Source of the DNA: Pyrus communis
Lineage: Eukaryota > Streptophyta > Magnoliopsida > Rosales > Rosaceae
NCBI RefSeq assembly: GCF_963583255.1
Contig: NC_084807.1
Location: 18,728,072-18,792,071 of the forward strand
Direction: 5' to 3'
DNA: 64,000 nt
Positions 43,893-55,400 of this stretch are shown here, piece after piece. Position numbers and translations under genes: made by a program. How positions within the stretch are numbered: the first letter of the stretch is position 1; each line of letters opens with the position of its first letter. A model generated the notes under the pieces. The model searched no databases. It was not told the origin of the DNA and saw only the letters and a program-made list of their open reading frames with translations.

Positions 43893-46861
43893 AGAACTTA
43901 CAGGTGCCACTTCATAATTCTTCGCATTGTTAGCGTGTCATAAGTGGTTGTTTGCACATCTCTCTCTTGACTAAAGAGAAAGTCCTATTTTCGGATTCAC
44001 AGAGCACGCAAGAAAATCAATCATCAACTCAAGTTTTACATGATTCACAAGGTGACCAAGTGAAAAACCAAAGTAATGAGGCTCCCGCAACAGATTCAGC
44101 TTCAGCATCCACTTCAGGCAATGATAACAAGAAAGTATCACGCCAAGATATTGAACTTGTGAGGATATATTACTTTTTTTGGCAATCTTTTCTTTCCTTT
44201 TCTACATTTTCTATTATGTTCCGTATGTCTTACTTTGTTTCCTTTTCTGAATAATGTTTGTGGAGTAGCTTGACTAATCTGTTTCTCATCTGTGCTATGA
44301 TACATTCTGTTAAATGAATGTTTTAGGTCCAGAATCTAATAGAGCGGTGTTTACAATTATATATGAATAGAGATGAGGTAGTTAAAACGCTCTTGACTCG
44401 GGCAAGGATAGATCGTGGATTTACAACTTTGGGTAGGCAACTCGAAACCTATTTTAAGTATTTGTACTGTCGTTACTGCCATTACATTTAGTGGAATTGT
44501 ACATGTTATGATTTATAACTAGACATTTTGCTAGTGCTATACATAATCGTCTCTACTCTATCAATGAGGGGTCAATGGATTAAATATGTAACCCTGATAC
44601 GCTACATGTTTATCTTTTTAGTTGTGATCGTGAGTTGGGAGAAAATGCTGACTTTCTTTATTTTGATTTGTTGATACAGTATGGCAGAAGTTGGAAGAAG
44701 AAAATGCTGACTTTTTCAGGGCCTATTACATAAGGCTAAAATTGAAAAAACAAATCCTCCTTTTCAATCATTTACTGGAACATCACTATCATCTCTTGAA
44801 GTATAATCCCATGCCTCCGAAGGTTCCTTTGGCCCCTATACAAAATGGGATCCATCCTATGCCTGGTGAGTTTTCAGCTTGCAGCAACATGGTGGGATAA
44901 AGTTAAATGCATGAATTTATTCTGTTAGCTCTACTTTATGTCCATCTCTTTTGGTGGATGCATAGGAATCATAATTTGGTTCCTCAATGCTAACAGAGCT
45001 ATGCTTCCATTTTTAAGAACTCTGGATGAACTCTCGTTTGACTTTTAAGGTTTCAATGTTATTCTCATTAGTGATTGTCAAAGGATTATTATTTCTGTAA
45101 GTTGTGTGGGGTATAAGGATCTATATATGCCTGTCAGTTTGTAGCAATCTGTAGTAAGATATTTTTATGTGATAGTCTTTAGTATTCATTGCCACTTGTT
45201 TGCAGTGCAGTTAACAACTTACCTATGGGATACCCCGTCCTTCAGCAACCTCCAATGCCAGCAGCAGGTCAGCCCCATGTCGATTCCATGGGATGTGCAA
45301 TATCTAACTGTCATGTAGTTAATGGAGTACCTGCACCAAGCAACTTTCATCCCATGCGGATGAATTCTGGGAATGAGTGAGAATTTTTCTCTCTTTGATT
45401 ACTCATTTAATATGACAAATAATTTGTTACCTAAACCTTAGAGACACTTTTTGTTCCTCTGATACCACCCCCCCCCCCCCCCCCCCTCTCCCATTCTTTT
45501 AGGAATTACATTGGTTCAAACAGTTTCTTTTCCTTATGGAACAAGTGTATTGGATGACATTGCCTTGTCTCGTGCACCTGTATCCTGTTTTGGTAGATAA
45601 AAGTTTTTCTAATGGCCACTATTTTTTGTTTATCTATTCTTTTTGAAGTATTATGATGGACTGCAGTGGTGCTGATGTGGTTCCTGTCATTCCACCAAAC
45701 AGCGCCATGTCACCCATATCGGAGATGCCTGTAAGTCCTACATCAGTTGCATCGAGTGGTCACTTCCCGTTCTCTGCTTCAGAAATATCTGGAATGGGAG
45801 TAGACACAGCACTTGATACACCATTTACATCTGATGTGGCAAGTTCTGTTGGATTGCAACTTGCACCTGATGGTGGAGCTGGAAATTCTCGGGATTCTTT
45901 GAGATCGCTGGACCAAATTCAGTGGAATTTCAGCTTATCAGATCTTACAGCAGATTTGTCAAACTTGGGAGGTAATTTGTAGTGTTGAGCAATTGGCAGA
46001 TTTACATTATATTTTTGAAATTGAAGGTTATTTGGATCATTTATGACGGTCATTAAGTGTTAATACTTTTTCCGGCCATAAAGCATTTGAAGTACCTAGC
46101 ATAGAATATATGATTTTCTGCTATTGTAGAGATCTCTGTATAAAATTTTGATACATAGGTAGAACTGTGTCTATTGTTAGTTGCAATTTCCATCTAGACA
46201 CGCTTGAGTTATCTCCAAAATATAGCAGAAGCATGCATATTCTAAGTTCCGATATCTGATACAAGCATTTCATATCTTTCTCCGAGGGTATAACAAGAAT
46301 GTAACTTTCTGTATTCATCGGAACTTAATTTTTAACATTCCTTTTTCTACTAGCTTTTAAATTACGTAAGGGTTTTCTGAGTAAACATGAAACTGCAGGT
46401 TTTGTTGCAGCAAATATTTTGGTACATTTAAAGCTGTTTGAAAGGCTTACACCATTTCAGTCTTACATGTGTAGGCACATAAAGTAACATGTCGGATCCA
46501 AGCATGAATACTGAAATGAAGCTGCTTTTGCATAATTCTTATATCTGACGGTTTAGTTATTTCATTGCCTTGATTTTCTGTGCAGATTTAGGAGCCTTAG
46601 GAAACTATCCCGGTTCCCCATTTCTAGCGTCTGATTCTGAAATTTTACTCGACTCCCCAGAGCCAGAGGATATAGGTAATTGGAGTTGCATCAGTTATTC
46701 TACTTTTTATTTTATTTTATATATAGTTTTTACAGGTTAATAATATTGGTCGGACGGGTTCAAATATAACTTACTAGCTTTACCTTGCATCAGTGGAGGA
46801 GTTCTTTGTTGATTCTGTACCCGGACCGCCATGCTCTCAGTCAGATGAGGAGAAACCCTAG
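43889..46861 (+). CDS. plant-specific protein with TIGR01589/PF09713-type domain, function unknown (8 exons)
   Basis: Exons: 43889-43903, 44003-44158, 44327-44432, 44680-44865, 45211-45376, 45649-45971, 46586-46675, 46794-46861; 369 residues, all joins in frame. After a Gln/Ser-rich start, residues about 55-115 (QDIELVQNLIERCLQLYMNR, VWQKLEEENADFFRAYYIRL) match what I recall as the short plant-only domain TIGR01589 (plant protein 1589). A Pro-rich middle follows, then a Ser-rich region and a strongly acidic, hydrophobic tail (WNFSLSDLTADLSNLG; DSPEPEDI; EEFFVDSVPG), which looks like an activation or partner-binding segment. I see no catalytic motif or DNA-binding domain. A role as nuclear regulator is a guess. 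The first exon, only five codons, is the least certain part. Confidence 0.85.
45468..45486. repeat. poly(C)19 tract in an intron
   Basis: Nineteen consecutive C in the intron 45377-45648. Compare the 18-C tract at 31325. Confidence 0.9.
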
Positions 46862-47751
46862 AGAAAGTTGAGGAAAGTCGCCTTTTTCACTTTAAATTGT
46901 TAGGGAAGGACTGAACAGAATATTTCTGGTTAGCTAGTTTGATCTGTATTAGCATACAGATAGGACACTTGTTATATCACTAGCTAATCTAGCATTGTAA
47001 TTTTCTTTTCCCCGAAAAACTTAATTATCCGAGAACGTTCAGTACTGTAATTTGGATAAACCGGCATGATTATCACCATTTTTAGTCGTAATCATCTGCC
47101 TTTTCCCTAGTTCTGTATATCTTGCTATTTTTCTGTCATGGGAGCTTAATGAGATCCCAAGGAAAGTTGAACAATTCCATTCTTGTCATGCTAATTGCAG
47201 CAAATAAAATGCCAAATATTTGAGCAAATTATATTACTCGCAAATTGATGAAGTTAAACTAGTCTTCTTGGGATGTTCTTTTGGGCCGTTTGGTAATTAT
47301 ATCAGTTTTCAATTTAACGGGAATACAAAGCAGAACTAATGGTCATTTCAGCCTTTGTGCATGGCTTTACATTCCGGATACGGGATTTAATTTCGAGTAA
47401 TATTTTAATCTAATCTAAATTACGGAAGGATGTTTCGAACTTGAGGAGGGCTCTAGGCAAAAACTTGGGTACGCACTTAGTGTACTTTCAATTTACAAGA
47501 TTAGAATGTTCTTTTGTTTATATTTAAATGATCACTGCATAATTGGTGCAAATTTGCCTAATGCCGCCCTGTGACTCCGAAGACTGAAAAATACTGTAAT
47601 GTAATTTTTTATTACTTTTGAGAAATTTTATTCGAATTCATAACTTTTTTTTTTTATCAAAATGGAGATACTCGAACTCGACTAGCTTAATTCATACCTA
47701 TTTTCCTATGCACCTTGGTTCATCCAAATTTCGATAATACCATAATCTAAA

Positions 47752-48225
47752 GAGAAGATTGTAGCAATGATTCCTCAACTTTAACCCAATTAAAACAATG
47801 GTCTCTCAACTAAAAATTCATGACCATTTGGTCTCTAATTCATCAAAAAGACTATGGTATATTTCGTCAATTCAATCAGAATTCCTTCAAAATGAGTCAT
47901 GTTGGAATGACCATTGCTACAATTGGGTTAAAGTTGATGGATCATTGCTCCAATTGGGTTTAAGTTAAGGAACTATTTCTCCAATTGGGTTAAAGTTGAG
48001 GAACTTTTGCTACAATTTTTCTCATTTTGTTTTCCATATTTGCCCCTTGATTCAACATCACGTGTGTGGCACATGACTCATTTTGACCGAAGTTCAAATG
48101 GAGTTGACGAATATGACGATAGCTGCACATTTGGAAGATTTAAGAGACCAATGGTCATGGATTTTTAGTTCATAAACCTCTACTCCAATTAGATTAAAGA
48201 TGAGGAAACATTGTTACAATTTCAT
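47752..48225. mobile_element. TIR element with internal direct repeats
   Basis: The left part (GATTGTAGCAATGATTCCTC ... CATGACCATTTGGTCTCT) matches the reverse complement of the right part (AATTGTAACAATGTTTCCTC ... CATGACCATTGGTCTCT) over about 85 bp. The middle has three diverged direct copies of CAATTGGGTTAAAGTTGA (47,920-48,000). No coding frame. The TSD is not clear, so the superfamily is open. Confidence 0.65.
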
Positions 48226-48849
48226 CTATTTTAAAACCAACTGAGATTAATACAAGCCTCCTAGTTCTAATATCGCTTATTTGACTATTAGCTAAAGCAA
48301 GTGCACAAAGAAGACATTTTCAAATAATAAAGCAATGAACCTTTCTACGTTTGACATGCTAAACAAGGTCTTCAACTATTAATTTGGATTCATACTACGT
48401 ACTATTTTCTTTTCCAAAAGAAGACGCCCTTTTCTCTGTTTTTTTTTTTTTTTTTTTTGGGTCAATGGTTGGTGGGATTAAAATGTTGATCTTACAAGTA
48501 CATTAGATTATGTCACAAGTTTCTAATCCTACAATTTTCTCAAGTCATCGATGATCTCTTAATCCTTCAATTTTGATCTTTTTCCTGATGATCGGAGATA
48601 CCATGTGTGGTGGTATTTAATAACATACGAACGTTGTCTTCTTATTCAACAAATTTCATGACGAATCAAGGAAATCAAAAATAAAGTTGTAGACAACATT
48701 CGGTGCATTGTATGTAAACCAATCGAACTAACTGCTTTCAACTCGTTTTGGCAACACTTTCTCAATTAAGCTTCCCTAATAGGCGAGATAGCTTAGTCGA
48801 GATAGTGACCTCCAAATTATACATCGTGTGATAATAAGTCCTAATTTGG

Positions 48850-49170
48850 TACTGAGGTTATTCTGAAAAAAATGGCTATAAAAAAAAGCTAGGAGCTTTT
48901 TTATGTTTGGTAAACATTCAGCTTCAATTTTTTTTCACAGTTTTGGGGGGAAAAAAACCAAAAACACAAAGCTGCAAAATCCAGCTTTGAAAAACTAGTT
49001 TTTTTTTCATATCTGTTTTACATAAAAGTTTATCAAACATTATAATATTGTTTTTTTTTTCAAAAGCACTTTTACAAAAAAGTTTACCAAACACTCTGCT
49101 GCTTATTCTCACAGCACAACAGAAGCAGTTTTTTTTTTAAAGTACAGCAATACCAAAGCAGCCCTAAATA
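48850..49170. mobile_element. MITE-like repeat, one end recognisable
   Basis: The right end, read on the minus strand, starts GGGCTGCTTTGGTATTGCTG and continues with TGTGCTGTGAGAATAAGCAG, a text common in plant hAT-type MITEs. The interior is rich in A/T runs with GTTTGGTAAAC-like segments in both directions. The left end is not resolved. Confidence 0.4.
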
Positions 49171-49294
49171 TGGTTGGAAAAACAAAAATCCAGAAATGCA
49201 ACAAGTTTCAAAGAAAAAGAGGTGCAAAACGCAATTAAGAGGAGTGCTTTTGGTATGGGATTATGTTGATGGGGTTGAGGATGTTTTTCGGTTT

Positions 49295-49456
49295 GGGCAA
49301 TGCAATGGAGATTAAATTTGTAAATTAAATGATATAGAAGTTAATTATTAGATTATTACTTAAATGTTGATAAACGTGCTCATTCCTGTTAGTGATACAT
49401 AATTTAATTTGCAAACTTTATCTACAAGTTTAGTATCCCTAATATTAGATATTACC
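49295..49456. mobile_element. diverged relative of the 17177-17345 MITE
   Basis: Left end GGGCAATGCAATGGAGATTA and right end (reverse complement GGTAATATCTAATATTAGGG, then ACTAAACTTGTAGATAAAGT) resemble the MITE at 17177 in ends, interior (AATGATATAGAAGTTAATTA, TGATAAACGTG) and size. No clear TSD remains, so this copy is older. Confidence 0.55.
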
Positions 49457-50094
49457 AGTCAAAAAAGTGTGTAAAGTAAAATAATTGAGAAGGTTTGGTT
49501 TTGGGGACAAGGATGAGAATTCGAGGATCAATCATTCGTATTCATTCATCGTATATCGTGTGATCAATTTTCGTTAGATACTATTTATATTCAATTTTAA
49601 GTTAAAAATTAAAAATAATTTTTAACCGCGATATACAATGAACAAACACGATTGATTAATCTTCCGAATCTCTACAAATAGGATATGAAGAGGGTCATAT
49701 TCCTGGTTTTGGGGTCCGTCTCCCTCCCTTTAAGCGAAAGACGAGTCGTTTTTGTCGTCAAGTGCCAATGATCATACACGATACACACGTGAAATTGATT
49801 AGGGTAGTATATTTACTCAAAATTAAATCTTCTTTCTTGGAATCATCTCGAATATCTACGGATTTTTTTGGTATTCAACTTGTACACAAATTTTTTAACT
49901 CAAAAATATAAAGGAAAACTAATAAAAATGATTTGAAAATTTTGAGTTTTAACGATAATGACAAAATAAAAGGAAAAATGAATAGTACCAAGTTTGACAT
50001 TTTAATATAAAAATATGATTTTTCGTTAAAATAAACAATATCGCAGACTTTTCGTTAAAACTCTCAACATATAATTTGACTCTCAAGTCAATAA

Positions 50095-50733
50095 TATCAC
50101 ATCCCGGCCCGGGGCGGATCACTTCCCGGGCCCACTCCACTACCGTAGCACGATATTGTCCGCTTTGGGCTTACCATTCCCTCACGGTTTTGTTTTTGGG
50201 AACTCACGAGCAACTTCCCAGTGGGTCACCCATCATGGGATTGCTCTAGCCCCCTTCTCGCTTAACTTCGGAGTTCCTACGGAACCCGAAGCCAGTGAGC
50301 TCCCAAAAGGCCTCGTGCTAGGTAAGGATGGGAATATACATTTAAGGATCACTCCCCTGGGCGATGTGGGATGTCACAATCCACCCCCCTTAGGGGCCCG
50401 ACGTCCTCGTCGGCACACACGCGGCCAGGGTTAGGCTCTGATACCAAATTGTCACATCCCGACCCGGGGCGGATCACTTCCCGGGCCCGCTCCACCACCG
50501 TAGCACGATATTGTCCGCTTTGGGCTTACCATTCCCTCACGGTTTTGTTTTTGGGAACTCACGAGCAACTTCCCAGTGGGTCACCCATCATGGGATTGCT
50601 CTAGCCCCCTTCTCGCTTAACTTCGGAGTTCCTACGGAACCCGAAGCCAGTGAGCTCCCAAAAGGCCTCGTGCTAGGTAAGGATGGGAATATACATTTAA
50701 GGATCACTCCCCTGGACGATATGAGATGTCACA
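50095..50733 (-). mobile_element. complete Cassandra TRIM retroelement
   Basis: Two direct 284-bp LTRs (50095-50378 and 50450-50733) flank a 71-bp centre. On the minus strand each LTR starts TGTGACATC and ends GGGATGTGACA. The 5' LTR (50733-50450) is followed by a primer-binding site with TTGGTATCAGAGCC (initiator-Met tRNA type), and the 3' LTR is preceded by the purine run AAGGGGGGTGGAT. Flanks AATAA (50090-50094) and AACAA (50734-50738) match at 4 of 5. There is no coding capacity, as in all TRIMs. The LTRs contain sequence resembling 5S rRNA, the defining trait of Cassandra. Its two LTRs differ at only a few sites, so it is fairly young. Confidence 0.9.
50562..50632 (-). other. 5S-rRNA-like segment in the Cassandra 5' LTR
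   Basis: On the minus strand it reads GGAACTCCGAAGTTAAGCG, then GATGGGTGACCCACTGGGAA, closely paralleling the 3' half of plant 5S rRNA (AACTCCGCAGTTAAGCG ... GGATGGGTGACC-CCTGGGAAG). In 5S genes this part carries the internal Pol III control region. The same segment recurs at 50207-50277 in the other LTR. It is part of a retroelement, not a functional 5S gene. Confidence 0.85.
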
Positions 50734-52496
50734 AACAATCCTCATTTCGTCAGACTGTTAAAAATGGACTCAAAACCAACTTGAAAAACTAGTCTACTTG
50801 TGGGAAAAACACAAAAAGTCGGTTTTAATTTTTTTTTTTTTTAACTCATCTCTCTCTCCTCTTCTCTTTTTATCTGATCTGTTCCTATTTTGAATATCAT
50901 ATCAAACAAGGTTTTAGGTCTTATAAACAACTGTGCTTAAGAAATATTTTTGAAAATGAATCTTTTTTTTTATTAAGATACCAAACATGCCTTAAATTAC
51001 CTATTAATAAAAAAAAAATTGTTAACAAAAAAAGTTGAAAATATTAAATTAACCCTGTTAACGACATTAAAATAAAAATAAAAATTATGAACAGTATAGT
51101 AAATTAAACACAAAATAATTTTACTATTTTTTTCAAAGCTTCACAACCAAGTATCCATATCAGTTGCCCTCATTTTATCTTTCAAGTCTTTCTCCCAAAT
51201 ACAATAAACTTTGAATGACAAAACAATTATCCATAAATAATTGCTAAATATATGACAGCGACGAACGGATACGATTGCAGAATTCTTAAGAAAAGGATCC
51301 GACGAGGATCTTTTTCCATGGGTTAGGACAATTAGTTAGAAGTATTTGAAGTCCCAATAAGTTATGAGAGATTTTTCTTACGAAATTACAATTTAGCCTC
51401 AATATCATCAACGTCCAATAAACGCTTGCATTGTGTTTAAAACACGTAATAAACTAATGACCCCGAAAGATAATATATAAAAGGCATGGTGGTAAGTGGG
51501 CTCTAGCCATGTAGCCCAGACAATATATAAAATAGTAAAATCATGGAAAATAGTTTTAACCATCCTCGAACAGTTTCTCGGAGGTTCGCTGGGCTTGACT
51601 TGGACTCTTCACACGCGTGGACTCTCTCTCTGTCTTGTGTTTTTATTCCATCCCGCTATTATTTTTCTCTTAAAAATCACACGAGAACAAGCGTAACTGC
51701 TATTTGCAAACTCTCTCTGCAAAACTTATTTTGCTTTTTCACAAACGAAATCTCCCTACAAGTTGTAACATATTCTTTTTTTTCCCTTGATTTCTTCATC
51801 ATCAAGTTCTGTGGCCTTTGGTTTATTGTTTGGGGTCCGAGAAAATAAGGTGAGAAACGAAGAGAAAATACTCATAACTTTGAGAATATCAGAAAATAAG
51901 AAACTTCATCTTTGTTGGGTTTAGGTCTGATGCATCAGTCTTGCTTTTTCTGACATGGGTTTTCATTCTGTGGGAAAATAACGTATACCAATATATATAA
52001 GCACAGAAGTTTTGAAAGTTGAAGTTTTCTTTTCTCAGCAACCAAACAGAAAGTTAACTAGTATGAGGGGACAAGGGAGCGTTATATATTTTGTTCTTTT
52101 TGAATGTTCGTTAGGGTTTTCTCTGGTTTAGTGTTCATCGGGTTTAACTATGGATGATTTTCAATTACCATGTCTTCATCCTGTTTCTACTTTTTTGGTA
52201 ATATTCTTTCTTTGATTCAGACTTTTTAGTCAATGCCTTTACAATGATCAACTCAGCTTAGAAGAAAATGATCACTGCATGGTTGTTTTGTTTCAAGTGT
52301 GAAAACGTCGATTTTGCAGACTGATTATTCTATTGGAAAATTGCTGTTATGTCTATCACTATTGCTTAAGAGGTTAATGCCATTATTTATAATTCTGTTC
52401 TTATTAGGTCTGTTATATCGTGCGCCCCTTCCAGTTTTAGCGAAGTAGATTTCAATACCAAAGAGCAGTTAATAAGAGGAATCCAATATCAGAATT
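50734..52496. other. intergenic region, promoter and leader of CNGC1
   Basis: AT-rich with no gene. From about 51,500 a TATATAAAAT stretch (about 51524) is followed by pyrimidine-rich sequence (CTCTCTCTCTGTCTTG near 51627), a plausible promoter and leader. Small open frames at 51496-51848 have no motifs. A leader intron is possible before the ATG at 52497. Confidence 0.45.
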
Positions 52497-55400
52497 ATGA
52501 ACCGCAAGGAGCATAAATTTGTAAGGTTAGTTTGTCCAATGCTGCTGCTATTACTTTCGGCACCTACTATTCTTTCGCACAATTGTTTGTGCACCTGCCT
52601 TATGTTACTAGTTGCAAAATAAGTAAATATCACCATTTAAATGCAGTAACTAGGATGGGCAACGGTTATGGTGAACGGGTAACTGCGGTTATTTACCCAT
52701 AACCGTTTATGCTCATGCCTGCATAACCGTTTACCCGTTGGTAATTGTCTAAACGGTTATACTCATACTCATAACCGTTTATAAACAGTTAACCATATCC
52801 ATTTAATCGTAGCCGTTTAATACCCGTCCAGCCATTTTCCCTTTTCAACCAGTTTATCTTTCTTTTCTTTTTTTTTCTCTTTTTTTTTTTTTTTAATAAC
52901 AATTAAACACCGTTATTGGTACATTCATCATACATTTCTGTATTTTTAATTTTTTAAGTCCTTATACCATTCCAATAATTGAAATAATAATTTACGGATG
53001 ATATTTTTAACTGTTACCAATGAAGGTAATATAATATTTGCTAAGTACTCTTGGGTTTCAAAAACTGTTTAGAAGACAGCATTCTTGGGTTATTTAACCC
53101 ATAATGTAAAGTATTAACATAATATATATAATGAGCTACATTATATTATAATTAGCTACATAAACCATGCACTATCGTTAATAGCATTGATCTAAGTTTT
53201 GTCCAATAAAAAACATGGTTTGTGTTAATTTTACATATATAAAATAAATAGGTAAACGGTTACCCGTTTATAACCGCGGTTAATACCCATAACCACCCAT
53301 TTAAATTTCATGGGTAAACGGTTATATCCATAACCGTTTATTTATCTAAACAGTTACTCATAACTGTAATCGTGAAGTTTAAATGAGCGGATAAACACGG
53401 TTACGCGGGTAATTTGCCCATCCCTGCCAGTAACTAACTCGATTGAGAGAAGATCGGTGCTTGTGATACTAATGTTGAATAAAACACTGAATTCATAATC
53501 AGGAACATTTTCGTGCAGTTGATCCTTGATTTAGTTGTCTGCCTTAATTAATTAGTTTCTTCTCTGCTGCTTGCTACGTTTGCTGTTCTATCCAGGTTTG
53601 AAGATTGGCATTTGGAGAGACCTCTAAGTTCTGAAAAGGAAGCTTCTTCTGATGATGGACGAAATCCAAGAAGAGCGATACCATCTGTGAATGCAGTTTT
53701 GAGGAGTATTCGGAGCGGACTGGAGAGAGGTTCTGACAGGTTTAGAAGCTTGAAAAAACCATCAAGTTCCACTTCTGTAGGTAACGGGCTAACAAATGAG
53801 TCAGGCTCCAGGAGGAAAATTCTTCACCCTCAGGGGCCATTCCTTCAGAATTGGAATAGGATATTTGTGCTCTCTTGTGTCATAGCTGTGTCCTTGGACC
53901 CGCTGTTTTTTTATTCCGCGGTGGTTGATGGCAAAAAGAAATGCCTCAATTTACACAAGACATTGCAGATCACTGTTTGTGTTCTTCGATCATGTACCGA
54001 CATGTTTCATGTATTTCACATCATCCTTCAGTTCCGCACGGGGTTTATTGCCCCGTCTTCTCGCGTATTTGGGAGGGGTGAGCTAATTGATGATCCCGTG
54101 GCCATTGCGAAAAGATACTTGTCCTCATACTTCATCGTTGACATTCTAGCCATTCTTCCCCTGCCACAGGTATAGTCAGGAGTTTGACAAATTGTTCAAT
54201 CATATCAATTTCAGAAAACGAAGTTCTTTGTTTAATATCCGAAAGCTACAGGAAGTTTGTACATGCTTTTGTTATTGAAACGGAGTGATCTCCGTCAACC
54301 ATATCTCTGATTGGAACTTATGTCTGCGACTCAAGACTCTGACGTTTTTTTTTTTTGGATTTGCTAAATCTGTTCAGGTTGTAGTTTTTGTTATAATCCC
54401 TACAATCTCGGGTCCGGTTCCACTGGTTGCAAAGGATTTGTTGAAGTTTATAATCGTTGCGCAATATGTGCCAAGATTTTGGAGGATCTATCCACTCTGC
54501 CAAGAAGTAACAAGAACTTCTGGTTTCATGACCGAAACAGCATGGGCCGGGGCTGCTGTCAATCTTCTGCTCTTCATGCTAGCCGGTCACGTAAGTTTGG
54601 TTTGATCTTTTGATAGTTTTCGAGTCCTAAAAAATATCTAAGAAAATCATGTGGCATTTCTGATACGATAGCGAACGTGTTATACCAGATAGTTGGAGCC
54701 TTTTGGTACTTGCTCTCCGTGGAACGCGAGTACACGTGCTGGTGCGATCAGTGCAATGGGAACGTTGATTGTAAGAAATTCCTGTACTGTGTTCCTAAGG
54801 GTGGCACTGATGTAAGCTTTATTGCAAAGATGAACGCTTCTTGCGCCTTCAGTGAACCGGGCAACATTAAAAATTCATCAGTGTTCAACTTTGGAATATA
54901 TAATGAAGCTCTTGCGTCTGGTGTGACGGAGACCAAAGATTTTCCAAAGAAATTCTTGTTCTGCTTCTGGTGGGGTCTGCGCAACCTTAGGTGTGTAATC
55001 GTGATCCTTTAACTCCGTTCCTAATAGAATTGTGAAGTGTAGCATCTAAAACTCTGAAGTTTTGCAGTTTACTTGGCCAAAACCTCCAAACAAGCACATA
55101 TGTTTGGGAGATACTATTTGCAGTCGCCATATCGATCTCCGGATTAGTTCTGTTTTCGTTGCTCATTGGAAATATGCAGGTAATAGTCAATTTGGCGATT
55201 TTACTTTTGTCCTGGATTGAATGATCAAAAGTCTAAGATACTGACCTTTTTTGTGATGTTGTAGAAGTATCTGCAGTCCACAACTGTGAGGGTTGAAGAA
55301 ATGAGAGTGAAAAGGCGTGATGCAGAACAGTGGATGTCACACCGAATGCTCCCAGAGAAATTGAGGGAAAGGATCCGACAGTATGATCAGTACAAATGGC

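Larger units (their letters stand above)
46862..50094. other. 3' flank and intergenic region with several MITE-like repeats
   Basis: No gene seen. The first few hundred bases probably include the 3' untranslated region of the upstream gene. Beyond that are three repeat elements described separately (47752-48225, 48850-49170, 49295-49456) and AT-rich sequence. Confidence 0.5.

Noticed and set aside
50207..50632. Functional 5S rRNA genes
   Set aside because: Only the 3' half-like part is present, diverged, and embedded in LTRs of a TRIM element, twice, with the spacing of a retroelement and not of a 5S array.
50095..50733. Simple tandem duplication of a GC-rich unit
   Set aside because: The unit spacing is explained by LTR, primer-binding site, short centre, purine tract and LTR, which is a full retroelement structure.
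50156..50792. Repeated open frames in the Cassandra LTRs as genes
   Set aside because: They are duplicated chance frames in non-coding LTRs with 5S-like sequence on the opposite strand.
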